A DNA stretch of 64,000 nt from NCBI GenBank assembly GCA_963732775.1, contig CAVTAR010000001.1:2335102-2399101 (forward strand), given 5' to 3'. The stretch's first letter is position 1, and the number at the start of each line of letters is the position of its first letter. The notes beneath the pieces were generated by a model. That model saw only the letters and a list, made by a program, of their open reading frames with translations. It was not told where the DNA came from and ran no database searches. Source of the stretch: CAVRQM01 sp963732775 (GTDB lineage Bacteria; Pseudomonadota; Alphaproteobacteria; Acetobacterales; Acetobacteraceae). A program made the position numbers and the translations under genes. Below are positions 10,041-19,411 of the stretch, in pieces.

Positions 10041-11192
10041 TCACGCCGCCAGGGACGGCGGCGGCACCCAGCCCTTCCGCTCACGCCAGTCGCGCGGCAG
10101 GTTGGCGAATCGGGACAGCCGCAGCGTGCGCAGGTCGGCGAAGTCGCAGGCGCCGTGCTGCACCAGTTGCGCGATCGCGTGGCCGGAGGCGGGCGACAGG
10201 CCGAAGCCCACGCTGCTCATGGTGGCCACCGTCACGTTGGCCGGCTCGTCCAAGCGGTCGATCACCGGACGGCCATCCGGGGTATTCTCGATGATGCCGG
10301 CCCAGGAACGGATGACCCGCGCATGAGCGGCGCCCGGCACCACCTCGGCGAGCCGGCGCGCCATGCTGCGCAGCAGCGGGGTCGTCGGCCGATTGAGCCC
10401 GGCGTCGTCGGCTGGAAGCCATTCGTGCGGGCCGCCGCCGTAGACCAGGTTGCCGCGCAGGGTCTGCCGGCCGTACAGGTCGGTGCCGTGGAAGCCGCCG
10501 TGCTGCATCAGCGGCAGCGGTTCGGTGACCAGCATCTCCGCCCGCGCCGGCGTGACCGGGACTTCCTGGCCGAGCATGCGCGTCAGCACGCCCGTCTGCG
10601 GCCCGGCGGCGACCACCAACGCGTCGCAACCGATCTCGCCCGCATCGGTCTGCACGGCCCGCACGCGATCACCCTCCACCAGGAAGCCGGTCGCGATGGT
10701 GTGCTGGAGGATGCGCCCGCCGAGGCGTTGCAGCGCCCAGCCATACGCCTGCACGGTGCGCTGCGGGTTGGCGTGGCCGCCGAAATGAAAGAACAGGCCG
10801 CCGAAGCAGTGCTCGCCCGCCAGCGGCACCAGCGACCGCAACTCCGTCGCGGACAGGCGCGAGGTGCGGAAACCGTCGCCGGTCGCCTCGCCATAGGCCT
10901 CGTGGAAGGCGGCCAGATCCGCCTCGTCGCGGGCGATGCCGATGCGGTACGGCTGCCACTCGGTGGGGTGGCCGAGCATCACGTCCAGCTGCGGCCACAG
11001 CCGCTGCTCCTCCAGGAACAGCGGCGAGTGCGCATGGGTGCAGCCGCCGCCGTTGCGCCCCGACGCCTCCCAGCCGATCACGCCCCGCTCGACGACCAGC
11101 ACGTCGACGCCGTCACGCGCCAGCCACCACGCCGCCGACAGGCCGGTGACGCCACCGCCGACGACGACCACCGAGGCACCCGCGGCCGTCAT
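10041..11192 (-). CDS. FAD-dependent oxidoreductase, DadA/HcnC-like subunit
   Basis: 383 aa, intact. The N-terminal dinucleotide-binding motif is VVVVGGGVTGLSAAWWLA, followed by VVERG and the GREASGRNGGG-like stretch WEASGRNGGGC common to DAO-family flavoproteins. The C-terminus has GIIENTPDGRPVID and GFGLSPASGHAIA for FAD binding. It oxidises an amine or amino acid. Its start overlaps by one base (TGATG) the stop of an upstream gene encoding a partner flavoprotein with a BFD-type Fe-S domain. This is the arrangement of HcnB/HcnC, opine oxidase and heteromeric dye-linked amino-acid dehydrogenases. The substrate is unknown; no HcnA-like ferredoxin gene is next to it. Confidence 0.85.
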   Translation of the reverse strand: MTAAGASVVVVGGGVTGLSAAWWLARDGVDVLVVERGVIGWEASGRNGGGCTHAHSPLFLEEQRLWPQLDVMLGHPTEWQPYRIGIARDEADLAAFHEAYGEATGDGFRTSRLSATELRSLVPLAGEHCFGGLFFHFGGHANPQRTVQAYGWALQRLGGRILQHTIATGFLVEGDRVRAVQTDAGEIGCDALVVAAGPQTGVLTRMLGQEVPVTPARAEMLVTEPLPLMQHGGFHGTDLYGRQTLRGNLVYGGGPHEWLPADDAGLNRPTTPLLRSMARRLAEVVPGAAHARVIRSWAGIIENTPDGRPVIDRLDEPANVTVATMSSVGFGLSPASGHAIAQLVQHGACDFADLRTLRLSRFANLPRDWRERKGWVPPPSLAA

Positions 11193-12538
11193 CAGCCGGC
11201 GTCGGCGGCGATGTGGCGGTAGTGCGTCCACTGCTCCTCGATGCCGAACCAGATCGGCCAGTCGGCGGCCATGGCCGGCAGCTCGGCGGCATCGGCGAGG
11301 GCCGCCATCGGCAGCGGGCGGACCGGGATGCGGTACGTGGCGAGCGGCACCGAGGCGAGCGCCGCGCCGGCGTCCAACGCCAGCAGCATCGCCACCTGCT
11401 CGCGACAACGGCGGCCCTGGCAGGCGCCCATGCCCGCCCGCGTGAGCCGCTTCACGTGGTCCGGATGGCTGCCCCGAACATCGAGCGGCGCCTGGCCGGC
11501 GGCCGAGGCGCCGAGATAGCGCGGCGGGTGGACGCCCGTCAGCTCGGCGCGCGAGACCTCCTCGCACAGGCACACCGCCACGTCGGAGCCGCCCTGGGCG
11601 AGCAGCGCGCGCATGACATCCATCCGGTCGTCGGCCGCGACGCCGGCCGCGTCGCCCACGACGCGCACGAACGCCAACGAGGTGCGTCCCGCGTCGTCCA
11701 GCACCGGCACCCAGCCGCCGCGCGCCACGTCGTGGGTCAGCGCGCAGCCGAGCACGGCCGGCAGCTCCACTTGCGGCACCAGCCCGACCGCCAGCACGAC
11801 GGTGTCGCACGCGACCACGCGCTCGCCGCCATCCGCGCCGACCACGGTCAGCGCCGCCACGCCGTCCGCCCCGCCGCTTGCGCGCAGCGACAGCCAGCCG
11901 TCGGCCAGGGCCAGCGTTGCCGCGACGTCGAGCCCGCGCGCCCCTGCGAGGTCGGCCGTGGCGGCGGCGAGCGCGCCGCTGCCCAGCACCACGATCCGCT
12001 GTCCCGCAAATGCGTCATAGCGGAGCAGCAGGCTCGCGAAGCCCTGCGCGCCCATCACGCCCGGCAGGTCCGCGCCCTCGAAGCCGAGTGATAGGTCCCG
12101 CGCCCCGGCAGCGACCACCAGCTGCTCGAAGCCCACGAGCCAGGACCGCGTCTCGTCGGCCAGCCCCAGCAGCCGGCCCGGCAGCGCCCGAGTGGACGGA
12201 CCAGGCGCCCACGCCCCCCAGGCGCACACGCCGAGTTGCACGTCCACGCCGGCATCGAACGCCTCGGCAAGCAGCGGCTCGGCGGCCAGCACCTGCTCGA
12301 TCATCCGCTCCGGGAACTGCACCGCCGGCGTGGCGCGGCCGCCGAAGCGCAGCGGCACGTCGAGCCCGATCAGGCCGGGCGGCAGCGGGTTCTCGTCAAC
12401 CAGCAGGACCTTCGCCCCGGCCCGGGCAGCCACGATCGCCTCGGCGCAACCGCTGGCGCCCGCACCCACCACGGCGACGTCGAAGCGCTCGGCCGGCGGG
12501 GCGAACTTGCCGGTGATCGAGGTGGGGTCATGGCTCAT
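11192..12538 (-). CDS. FAD/NAD(P)-binding oxidoreductase with [2Fe-2S] BFD-like domain, HcnB/OoxA-like
   Basis: 448 aa, intact. The first nucleotide-binding motif is VAVVGAGASGCAEAIVAARAG (residues about 20-40) and the second is IVVLGSGALAAATADLA in mid-protein. The C-terminal third carries CLCEEVSRAEL and later GMGACQGRRC, a CxC...CxxxxC set matching the BFD-like [2Fe-2S] domain. Such subunits form the electron-transferring half of heteromeric amine/amino-acid oxidases. It is translationally coupled to the DadA-like subunit downstream. Opine, glycine (cyanogenic) or proline dehydrogenase activity are all possible; the sequence does not decide. Confidence 0.85.
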   Translation of the reverse strand: MSHDPTSITGKFAPPAERFDVAVVGAGASGCAEAIVAARAGAKVLLVDENPLPPGLIGLDVPLRFGGRATPAVQFPERMIEQVLAAEPLLAEAFDAGVDVQLGVCAWGAWAPGPSTRALPGRLLGLADETRSWLVGFEQLVVAAGARDLSLGFEGADLPGVMGAQGFASLLLRYDAFAGQRIVVLGSGALAAATADLAGARGLDVAATLALADGWLSLRASGGADGVAALTVVGADGGERVVACDTVVLAVGLVPQVELPAVLGCALTHDVARGGWVPVLDDAGRTSLAFVRVVGDAAGVAADDRMDVMRALLAQGGSDVAVCLCEEVSRAELTGVHPPRYLGASAAGQAPLDVRGSHPDHVKRLTRAGMGACQGRRCREQVAMLLALDAGAALASVPLATYRIPVRPLPMAALADAAELPAMAADWPIWFGIEEQWTHYRHIAADAG

Positions 12539-12613
12539 GGCCCCAGTTAGCAGCCGGCGGCTCGATGCAATAGCCGGTAAAGCGCGAAGTCGCGGGCCAG
12601 CAGGGCTGCGCCG

Positions 12614-13705
12614 TCACGCCGCGACGGTATCGGCCTTCACCGCGCCGCGCTGGCCGAGCGGCCTGTTGGCGAGCGTGGTGTCGCGCGCGGTCTGGTGTTC
12701 CATCTCGGCGTTCAGCTCGCCGCCCACCAGCACGATGGTGGTGGAGATCCAGATCCAGGTCATGAAGCCGATGGCCGCCCCCAGCGAGCCATAGGTCTTG
12801 TCGTAGCTGCCGAAATTGGAGACGTAGAACGAGAACAGGGCGGAGGCGATCACCCACACCACGGCCGCGAAAAGGCTGCCGCCGCTGACCCAGCGCCACC
12901 GCGCATGGGTCCGGCTGGGGCCGTAGCGATAGACCGAAGCCAGGAACGCCGCGACCACCAGCAGCAGCACCGGCCAGCGCGCGAGCTTCAGCAGCAGGTC
13001 CGTCGTGCCGCCCAGGCCGACCGCCCCCAGCACCGCCGGCAGCACAATCGTCGCCGCGATGGCGACGATGACGAAGGCGATCGCGCCCACCGTGAAGGCG
13101 AGCGAGAGCAGCGTGCGGTGCACGTAGCCGCGCTTCTCATGTTCCTCGTAGACCACGTTGAGCGCGTCGAACAACGCCTTGATGCCGGCGTTGGCGCTCC
13201 AGAGCGACGTCAGCAGGCCGAGGATCAGCCCGAACCCGAGGGCGCCGTTGCCCTTCGAGGCGAGCGCATGGAGCTGGTCGCTGATGATCTGCATGCCGCC
13301 GCCCGGCACCACGCCGCCGATCGTATTCAGGTTCTGCTGGATGGTACTGGGGTCGGCAAACAGGCCGTAGAGCGACACCATGGCCGCCAGCGCCGGGAAC
13401 AGCGCCAGCAGGGCGTAGAAGGTGACGCCCGCAGCCTCGGCCAGCACCCTGTCGTCGTTGACCTTGGCGTAGACCCGCTTGGCGATCTGCCACCAACCCC
13501 GCGCCGGGATCTGGGTGGGCGAGCTGGCCTCGCGGCCGCGCCCCGGCTGGCGGATCAGGTCACGCGGCCTGGCGGGCGGGTCTCGCGGGGACTGGCCGGC
13601 CGGCACCGGCTCCCCGGCCGGCACCGGTTGTGCCACCGCCGAGGCCAGGCCGAGCCCGGCCAGCGCGCCCAGCACCAACAACTCGACGTCGCGCCTGATC
13701 GCCAT
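12614..13705 (-). CDS. YihY/UPF0761 family inner-membrane protein
   Basis: 363 aa, intact. The first 70 residues are a hydrophobic segment followed by a Pro/Arg-rich linker. From about residue 85 the YihY core begins with AEAAGVTFYALLALFPALAA, followed by GYVHRTLLSLAFTVGAIAF, SRTHARWRWVSGGSLFAAVVW and GSYDKTYGSLGAAIGFM, giving about six membrane spans. The family was once mislabelled ribonuclease BN; its function is unknown. ATG at 13705 is chosen; an in-frame TTG 42 bp upstream is less likely. Confidence 0.88.
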   Translation of the reverse strand: MAIRRDVELLVLGALAGLGLASAVAQPVPAGEPVPAGQSPRDPPARPRDLIRQPGRGREASSPTQIPARGWWQIAKRVYAKVNDDRVLAEAAGVTFYALLALFPALAAMVSLYGLFADPSTIQQNLNTIGGVVPGGGMQIISDQLHALASKGNGALGFGLILGLLTSLWSANAGIKALFDALNVVYEEHEKRGYVHRTLLSLAFTVGAIAFVIVAIAATIVLPAVLGAVGLGGTTDLLLKLARWPVLLLVVAAFLASVYRYGPSRTHARWRWVSGGSLFAAVVWVIASALFSFYVSNFGSYDKTYGSLGAAIGFMTWIWISTTIVLVGGELNAEMEHQTARDTTLANRPLGQRGAVKADTVAA

Positions 13706-13874
13706 GCCTGGTTCCCCGCCTGCCCCGATGCCGCGTGCACCTCGCAACGGCTGTGCCAGGCTTGCGTTGCGCGGGAAGCAGACATACGAAGCCGCTGGCC
13801 AAGTCGCGCCGGACTGTTCACACTTGCGTCATGCCCATTCGACCCCGTGCTGCCCGGCCCGAGACTGCCGCCCT

Positions 13875-14936
13875 GTGACCGCCGACGTTGTGCTCGACGC
13901 CGTCACCGTCCGGTTCGGCCAGTTCACCGCCGTCCAGGGCATCGATCTCCGCATCGCCCCCGGCGAATTCTTCAGCTTCCTCGGCCCCTCGGGCTGCGGC
14001 AAGACGACCATCCTGCGGACCATCTCGGGCTTCGTCGACCCCTCGGAGGGGCAGGTGCGGATCGGCGGGGCGGACATGCGCGGCATCGGCGCCAACCGGC
14101 GGCCCACGGCGCTGATCTTCCAGAGCCTGGCGCTGTTCCCGATGATGACGGTGGCCGAGAACGTCGGCTACGGATTGCGGGTGCGCGGCGTCGGGCGGGA
14201 CAGGCGGCGGGCGGCGGTGGCGCAACTGCTCGACCTCGTCGCGCTCGGCGACCAGGGCGAGAAGCGGGTGGACGCGCTCTCCGGCGGCCAGCGCCAGCGG
14301 GTGGCCATCGCACGCGCGCTCGCCGTGCAGCCGCAGGTGCTCTTGCTGGACGAGCCGCTGTCGGCGCTCGACCTGAAGCTGCGCCAGCATATGCGCCGCG
14401 AGCTGCGCGCCATCCAGCAGCGTGTCGGCCTCACCTTCATCTACATCACCCACGACCAGGGCGAGGCGCTGACCATGTCGGACCGCATCGCGGTGATGAA
14501 CCGCGGCCGGATCGAACAGGTGGGCGAGGCGCGCGAGGTCTACGAGCACCCGACGACCGCCTTCGTGGCGGGCTTCGTCGGCGAGACCAACGCCCTGCCC
14601 GGCCGCGTCGTGCGGGTGGCCGACGGGCACGCCGTGCTCACGACCCCGCTCGGCGCGCTGCGCGGGCGCAATCCGCGCGGGCTCGCCGTGGGCGCCGGGG
14701 CGGCGCTGTTCGTGCGGCCCGAGCGGCTCGACGCGGAGGGGCGCGGTGACAACCGCTGCGCGGCGGAGGTTGCCTCGGTCGCCTACGAGGGCAGCCTGAC
14801 GCACCTCGCCCTGCGCGGCGCGGGCGGCGTGGCGCTTACGGCCACCGTCACGCGGTCGGCGGCGCCTGCGATCGGCACGGCGCTCACGCTCGGCTTCGCG
14901 GCCGAGGACGCGGTGGTGCTGCCCGCCGATGCTTAG
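13875..14936 (+). CDS. ABC transporter ATPase, spermidine/putrescine (PotA/PotG) type
   Basis: 353 aa. GTG start at 13875. Walker A is GPSGCGKTT (about residues 37-45), the Q-loop FQSLALFP, the signature LSGGQRQRVAIARAL, Walker B VLLLDEPLSALD, and the H-loop THDQGEA. The C-terminal part (VRPERLDAE, YEGSLTHLAL) is a TOBE domain as in polyamine, iron and sulfate importers. It overlaps the downstream permease by 8 bp. With the two PotB- and PotC-like permeases it should import a small cationic or related solute. No periplasmic binding protein gene is adjacent. Confidence 0.93.
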   Translation: MTADVVLDAVTVRFGQFTAVQGIDLRIAPGEFFSFLGPSGCGKTTILRTISGFVDPSEGQVRIGGADMRGIGANRRPTALIFQSLALFPMMTVAENVGYGLRVRGVGRDRRRAAVAQLLDLVALGDQGEKRVDALSGGQRQRVAIARALAVQPQVLLLDEPLSALDLKLRQHMRRELRAIQQRVGLTFIYITHDQGEALTMSDRIAVMNRGRIEQVGEAREVYEHPTTAFVAGFVGETNALPGRVVRVADGHAVLTTPLGALRGRNPRGLAVGAGAALFVRPERLDAEGRGDNRCAAEVASVAYEGSLTHLALRGAGGVALTATVTRSAAPAIGTALTLGFAAEDAVVLPADA

Positions 14937-15939
14937 CTCGAAGGGCCACTGGCTGGTGCTGGCGCTGCCGCTGGTGGTGGCGCTCGGCTTCTGGATCGCC
15001 GCGCGTCTCGAGGGGCGGGCCGCCGGCACGCCGTCGTTTGTGCGGCGCAACGGCGTGGCGGTCGCGGCCTACCTGGTGCTCGCGGTCGGCATCTGGACCG
15101 TGCTGCTGATCGTGCTGCCACAGCTGAGCATGGTGGAGCTGTCGTTCCGTCCGAAACTGCCGCCCTCGGCGGTGGGCGGTCCGCGCGATGTCTATACGCT
15201 GGAGAACTACCGGTACTTCCTGTTCGGCAGCACCACCGACACGAGCCACTGGAACGTGCTGCACCTGCGCGCCTTCGCCACCACGATCGTGGCCAGCATG
15301 GTGGTGACGTTCGCCGACCTGCTGCTGTGCTACCCGCTCGCCTATTTCATGGCGCAGTCGAGCGGGCCGGCGCGGCTTCGGCTGCTGCTGCTGCTACTGA
15401 TCGTGCCGTACTGGCTGAACGAGGTGCTGCGCGCGTTCGCCTTCCGCGTGCTGCTGACCAGCGGCGGGCTGGTCAACCAGGTGCTGCTCGGCGCTCATCT
15501 CGTGGCCGCGCCGGTTGACTTCATCGGCCTCGACATCGCGATGTATTCGGGGCTGACCTACGCCTACCTGCTGCTGATGATGTTCCCGCTCTACAACGCC
15601 ATCGAGAGCCTGGAACACAGCCAGATCGAGGCGGCGCGCGACCTCGGAGCCCCCTGGTGGCGCATCCACGCCAACGTCGTGGTGCCGTTCGCCAAGCCCG
15701 GCATCGCCTCGGGCTGCACGCTGGTGTTCATGCTGACCGCGGGCGCGCTGGCCTCGCCGCTGATCCTGGGCGGCCCGCGCACGCTGTGGTTCACGCCGAT
15801 CGTCTACGACCGCTTCTATCAGGCGTTCAACTGGCCGCAGGGGGCGGCCTACGCCTTCATGCTGCTGGTGGCATGCGTCGCCTTCGTGCTGCTGATGCTG
15901 CGGCTGTTCCGGCTGTCGCTGGCGCAGGTGGTGCGGTGA
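14929..15939 (+). CDS. ABC transporter permease, PotB/PotH type
   Basis: 336 aa with about seven to eight hydrophobic segments. The N-terminal extension has one span at residues 8-23 and another at 42-62. The EAA loop EAARDLGAPWWRIHANVVVPFAKPGI (about residues 235-260) contacts the ATPase. It forms half of the membrane channel of the importer. The start ATG lies inside the last codons of the ATPase gene and the stop overlaps the next permease start as GTGA. Confidence 0.92.
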   Translation: MLSSKGHWLVLALPLVVALGFWIAARLEGRAAGTPSFVRRNGVAVAAYLVLAVGIWTVLLIVLPQLSMVELSFRPKLPPSAVGGPRDVYTLENYRYFLFGSTTDTSHWNVLHLRAFATTIVASMVVTFADLLLCYPLAYFMAQSSGPARLRLLLLLLIVPYWLNEVLRAFAFRVLLTSGGLVNQVLLGAHLVAAPVDFIGLDIAMYSGLTYAYLLLMMFPLYNAIESLEHSQIEAARDLGAPWWRIHANVVVPFAKPGIASGCTLVFMLTAGALASPLILGGPRTLWFTPIVYDRFYQAFNWPQGAAYAFMLLVACVAFVLLMLRLFRLSLAQVVR

Positions 15940-16793
15940 TCAACCGGGCGCTGATCGCGCTGTACATGCTCGGCTTCTTCGGCTTCCTGTTTGGCCCGGT
16001 CGCGGTGATGGCGGTGACGGCGTTCAACGTGTCGGCGTACCCGCAGGCGCTGCCGTTCGAGGGCTTCACGTGGCACTGGTTCGGCGTGCTGGCCGCCGAC
16101 CCCGACCTGGTCTACGGCCTGCAGAACAGCCTGGCCATCGGTGCCTGCGTGGTCGCGCTGTCGGTGCCGCTCGGCCTGGCCGGCGCCATGGTGATGCAGC
16201 AGATCTACGCGCGAGCGAGGCCGCTCTACTATCTCGTGGTGGTGGCCCCGGTGCTGACGCCGGGCATCATCATCGGCATTTCCACCGTGGTGTTCTGGCG
16301 CGATGCGTCGGCGCTGATCGGCACCCGCGCGGTCTACCACGGCTTCGTCTTGGCAGTGCTGGGCCAGTCGAGCTTCATCAGCTCCTACTGCATGTTGATC
16401 TTCCTCGCCCGCCTGCAACGCTTCGACGCCGCACTGGCCGAGGCCGGGCTCGACCTCGGCGCCTCGCCGGGCCAGGTGTTCGCCCACATCCTGCTGCCGT
16501 TCCTGCGCCCGGCCATCGCCTCCGCCGCGGTGATCGCGTTCCTCTCCAGCTTCGAGAACTACAACACCACCACGTTCGCGATCCTGGCCGACAAGACGCT
16601 CGTCACCGTGCTCGCCGGACGGATGCGGCAAGGCATGTCGCCGGCGATCAGCGCGCTGGCCGTGGTGATCGTCACCGTGACCCTGGTGGGCGCGGTGGCC
16701 TACGAGCTGTGGCAGCGCGGCGACGACCGCCGGCGCCAGTCGCGCCTGCGCGATGCGCGAGCGGCGGAGGCCATCGAAGCGGTTGCCGCCTGA
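15936..16793 (+). CDS. ABC transporter permease, PotC/PotI type
   Basis: 285 aa, GTG start at 15936 overlapping the previous stop. Six hydrophobic spans are visible. The EAA loop is EAGLDLGASPGQVFAHILLPFLRPAI. SSFENYNTTTFAI in the penultimate span is typical of PotC/PotI-type permeases. It is the second half of the import channel. The C-terminus ends in an Arg/Ala-rich cytoplasmic tail. No binding protein gene follows; the next gene, seven bases downstream, is an acyltransferase-like gene. Confidence 0.91.
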   Translation: MINRALIALYMLGFFGFLFGPVAVMAVTAFNVSAYPQALPFEGFTWHWFGVLAADPDLVYGLQNSLAIGACVVALSVPLGLAGAMVMQQIYARARPLYYLVVVAPVLTPGIIIGISTVVFWRDASALIGTRAVYHGFVLAVLGQSSFISSYCMLIFLARLQRFDAALAEAGLDLGASPGQVFAHILLPFLRPAIASAAVIAFLSSFENYNTTTFAILADKTLVTVLAGRMRQGMSPAISALAVVIVTVTLVGAVAYELWQRGDDRRRQSRLRDARAAEAIEAVAA

Positions 16794-16800
16794 GCTCGCC

Positions 16801-17910
16801 ATGGCGCTGCGACCGCTGCGCAATCCCGAGGCGCTGGAGCGATCCTGGCGCGAGCTGGAGGAGCGAGCCGACGCCTCGCCGTTCCAGCGCTGGAGCTGGG
16901 TCGGCTGCCTCGCGGCGGAGCGGTTTAGCGACCCAGTGCTGCTGGAGGCGCGGGCGCGGGGGCGCGTCGTGGCGCTCGCGCTGTGCAACCGGGTGCGCGG
17001 GCGGCTGCTGCTGCACGAGACCGGCTCGCCGCGCTGGGACGGGCTGTTCGTCGAGCACAACGGCCCGCTGATCGAGCGTGGGCGCGAGGCCGAGCTGCTG
17101 CCGCCGCTCCTCGCCGCCCTCGCAAGCACGCCGATCGCGCCCGCACGCCGTGGCGGCGCACGGCGCGTGGTGCTGGGCGGCGTGTCGAACGGCGTGCTGG
17201 ACGCCGCCCGTGGGCGCGCCTTCCAATGCGCCGTGCAGCGCTCGCGGCCGGCGCCGTTCATCGATCTCGCGGGGCTGTCGGAGGGATCCTACGCGGCCTC
17301 GCTCGGCCGCTCCACCCGCGCGACGCTGGGCCGCTCGCGGCGGGACTATGCCGCCCGCGGCCCGCTCGCGGTGCGAGGCGCCGCCGACGTCGACGAGGGC
17401 TTGCGGTTCCTGGACGCGCTCGTGGCACTGCATCAGGCGAGCTGGAACGCGCGCGGCGAACCGGGCGCGTTCGCGTCCGCCCACATCGTGCGCTTCCACC
17501 GCGCCCTGGTCGCGCGCGCGCTGCCGCGTGGCGAGGTGGAGCTGCTCCGCGTCTCGGCCGGCCAAACCGTCATCGGCTGGCTCTACAACCTGCGCAGCGG
17601 CGGATGGGTGTGCAACTATCAGGGCGGGTTCGACTATGCCGGCGCCGGTCCGCACGGGCGGCCCGGCCTCACCTGCCACGAACTGGCGATCGAGGCGTAT
17701 CGCGCCGACGGGGCGCGCGTGTACGATTTCCTGGCGGGCGAGGATCGCTACAAGCGCAGCCTGGCGTCGGCGCAGGCGGTGCTGCACTGGGCGGAGATCG
17801 CGCCGGCCGGCTCGCTCGCCGGGGTGCTGCTGGCGGTGCGCCAGGCGGCGCGCACGCAGTTCCGCCGCGCCCGCGCCGTCAGCGCACAGCCGCCGACGCC
17901 CCCAGAGTAG
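16801..17910 (+). CDS. GNAT-family acyltransferase, BioF2/CelD-like
   Basis: 369 aa, ATG at 16801. The N-terminal SPFQRWSWVGCLAAERF resembles the start of CelD/BioF2-like proteins, which have a GNAT fold and often sit in exopolysaccharide loci. The C-terminal half has VELLRVSAGQTVIGWLYNL, NYQGGFDYA, GLTCHELAIEAYRADGARVYDFLAGEDRYKRSLA, the usual GNAT/BioF2 pattern. It probably acylates a sugar, amino acid or peptide. Its 3' end overlaps the 3' end of convergent xrtA by 32 bp, so it sits at the edge of the exosortase cluster. Confidence 0.78.
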   Translation: MALRPLRNPEALERSWRELEERADASPFQRWSWVGCLAAERFSDPVLLEARARGRVVALALCNRVRGRLLLHETGSPRWDGLFVEHNGPLIERGREAELLPPLLAALASTPIAPARRGGARRVVLGGVSNGVLDAARGRAFQCAVQRSRPAPFIDLAGLSEGSYAASLGRSTRATLGRSRRDYAARGPLAVRGAADVDEGLRFLDALVALHQASWNARGEPGAFASAHIVRFHRALVARALPRGEVELLRVSAGQTVIGWLYNLRSGGWVCNYQGGFDYAGAGPHGRPGLTCHELAIEAYRADGARVYDFLAGEDRYKRSLASAQAVLHWAEIAPAGSLAGVLLAVRQAARTQFRRARAVSAQPPTPPE

Positions 17911-19411
17911 GATTGGCTTGCAGCACCCGCAGGATCGCGCCGCGGGCCCGCTCCCGGTCGGCCGGCTCGCCTGCAGCGGTCGCTACGGCGAGCAGCACCG
18001 GCGCGGCCGCCGTTCCGGCCAGGCTGGCCCAGCCCTGGAACACGCGCAGCGGCAGGCCGTCCCGGTCGGTGCGATCGCCCACGCGCAGCAGCGTGGCCGC
18101 GACCGGGCCGCCGTCGGGCGTCTGCGACAGGCGCCAGCGCGGCGCGCCGGGCACGGCTGGCGCGACGACGCCGACTGCCACGTCCTGCGCAGTCGCCTCG
18201 CCGGTGAGGGCCCGCCGATGCGCGAGCAGGCTCGCCGGCGCGGCACGGCGCGGGAACACGTCGGCACTGACCTCGAGCGCGACGCCATCGCACATGAGCC
18301 GCACCGCAGCCCGCGCCGCGCCCGGTGCGACCGCGATCGGGCCCGTGCAGCCGGTCGGCACCAGCACGCTGGCCAGCCATGGCGCAGCGGCATCGGCTGG
18401 CATGGCGGCCGCCTCGGCATGCGCCCGGCGATCGAGCCAAGCCGCCAACGCCGGCGCCGCGGCCGCCAGGGCCACGGCGCTTCCGGCGGCCAGCAGCACG
18501 AGGCGCGGGGCCGGGGCCGGGGCGCGCGACCGCATCGGGGCCGTCGGCGAAGCGAACACGAGCGTCTCGCGGAACGGCAGGCCGAAGACGATCAGCAGCG
18601 CGATCACCAGCGCAAAGAACAGCCACCCGTACAGCACGTGGTCCACCGAGGCGGCCTCGGGACTGCCGAGCACATGCCCCAACACCACGATGCCGAGCGC
18701 CCGCAGACCGTTGGCGAACACCGGTATCGCCAGCGACACGGCGACGAACGCTGCGCGGCGCCACGGGCTCCGGTACATGGCGCAGGCATAGAGCACCCCG
18801 AACGCGACGGCGGCGACCAGGAAACGCAAACCGGCGCACGCCTCGGCGACGCGAAAGGCGCCGCTCGGGATCTCGATCACCAGCGCGTCGACCACGTGCG
18901 GGATCGCCAGCGCAGCGAGGCCCGCGTCGACAAAGCGCGCCGTGAACGCCTGCAACCACGGGACCAGGAAGCCGCCGAACGGCACCAGGAAGAACAGGTA
19001 GAGCAGCGGCACCCCGAGCGCCCGCCACAGGCGCCGGCCCAGCACCGCTAGCGCCGTCGACTGGAGCATGGCGATCGCGACCAGTTGCCGCGCCTCCATG
19101 AGGCCGAGCCGCTCGGCCCCCAGCCAGACGAGTCCGAGCGGCAGCAGCGCCAGGGCCGATGCCGGCAGCGGCCGAGGCGATCGGCCGCGCCACGCCGCAC
19201 GCCGCTCCCAGGCGAGCCAGGCCGCGATCGGCAGCACCAGGAAGCAATGCCCGTAGGCGCTCGACCCGCGCCAGACACCCACCGCCGCCGATGCCTCCGC
19301 GCGGAACAGCAGCAGCAGCGCTACCGACGCCATGCCCAGCACGGCCCAGGCGGCGCGGCCCGCGTCCGGCCAGGCCAGCCCGACCGGACGCGGCCACGCG
19401 CGATCGCTCAC
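17879..19411 (-). CDS. xrtA: Exosortase A with fused EpsI-type domain
   Basis: 510 aa, GTG start at 19411 overlapping the preceding stop (GTGA). An integral-membrane exosortase domain with about eight spans occupies residues 1-285. It has the transpeptidase-like catalytic triad: Cys192 in EACAGLRFL, Arg237 in ANGLRALG and His258 in DHVLYGW. The EpsI-type periplasmic domain follows at about 300-510. It cleaves PEP-CTERM sorting signals at the inner membrane and is expected to link the protein to an envelope or extracellular anchor. It is the last gene of the minus-strand export and modification cluster, typical of XrtA systems. No frame disruption. Confidence 0.95.
   Translation of the reverse strand: MSDRAWPRPVGLAWPDAGRAAWAVLGMASVALLLLFRAEASAAVGVWRGSSAYGHCFLVLPIAAWLAWERRAAWRGRSPRPLPASALALLPLGLVWLGAERLGLMEARQLVAIAMLQSTALAVLGRRLWRALGVPLLYLFFLVPFGGFLVPWLQAFTARFVDAGLAALAIPHVVDALVIEIPSGAFRVAEACAGLRFLVAAVAFGVLYACAMYRSPWRRAAFVAVSLAIPVFANGLRALGIVVLGHVLGSPEAASVDHVLYGWLFFALVIALLIVFGLPFRETLVFASPTAPMRSRAPAPAPRLVLLAAGSAVALAAAAPALAAWLDRRAHAEAAAMPADAAAPWLASVLVPTGCTGPIAVAPGAARAAVRLMCDGVALEVSADVFPRRAAPASLLAHRRALTGEATAQDVAVGVVAPAVPGAPRWRLSQTPDGGPVAATLLRVGDRTDRDGLPLRVFQGWASLAGTAAAPVLLAVATAAGEPADRERARGAILRVLQANPTLGASAAVR

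Noticed and set aside
13706..13747. TTG start 42 bp upstream for the YihY-type protein
   Set aside because: Adds 14 residues without membrane or conserved character; ATG 13705 sits directly before the first hydrophobic segment.
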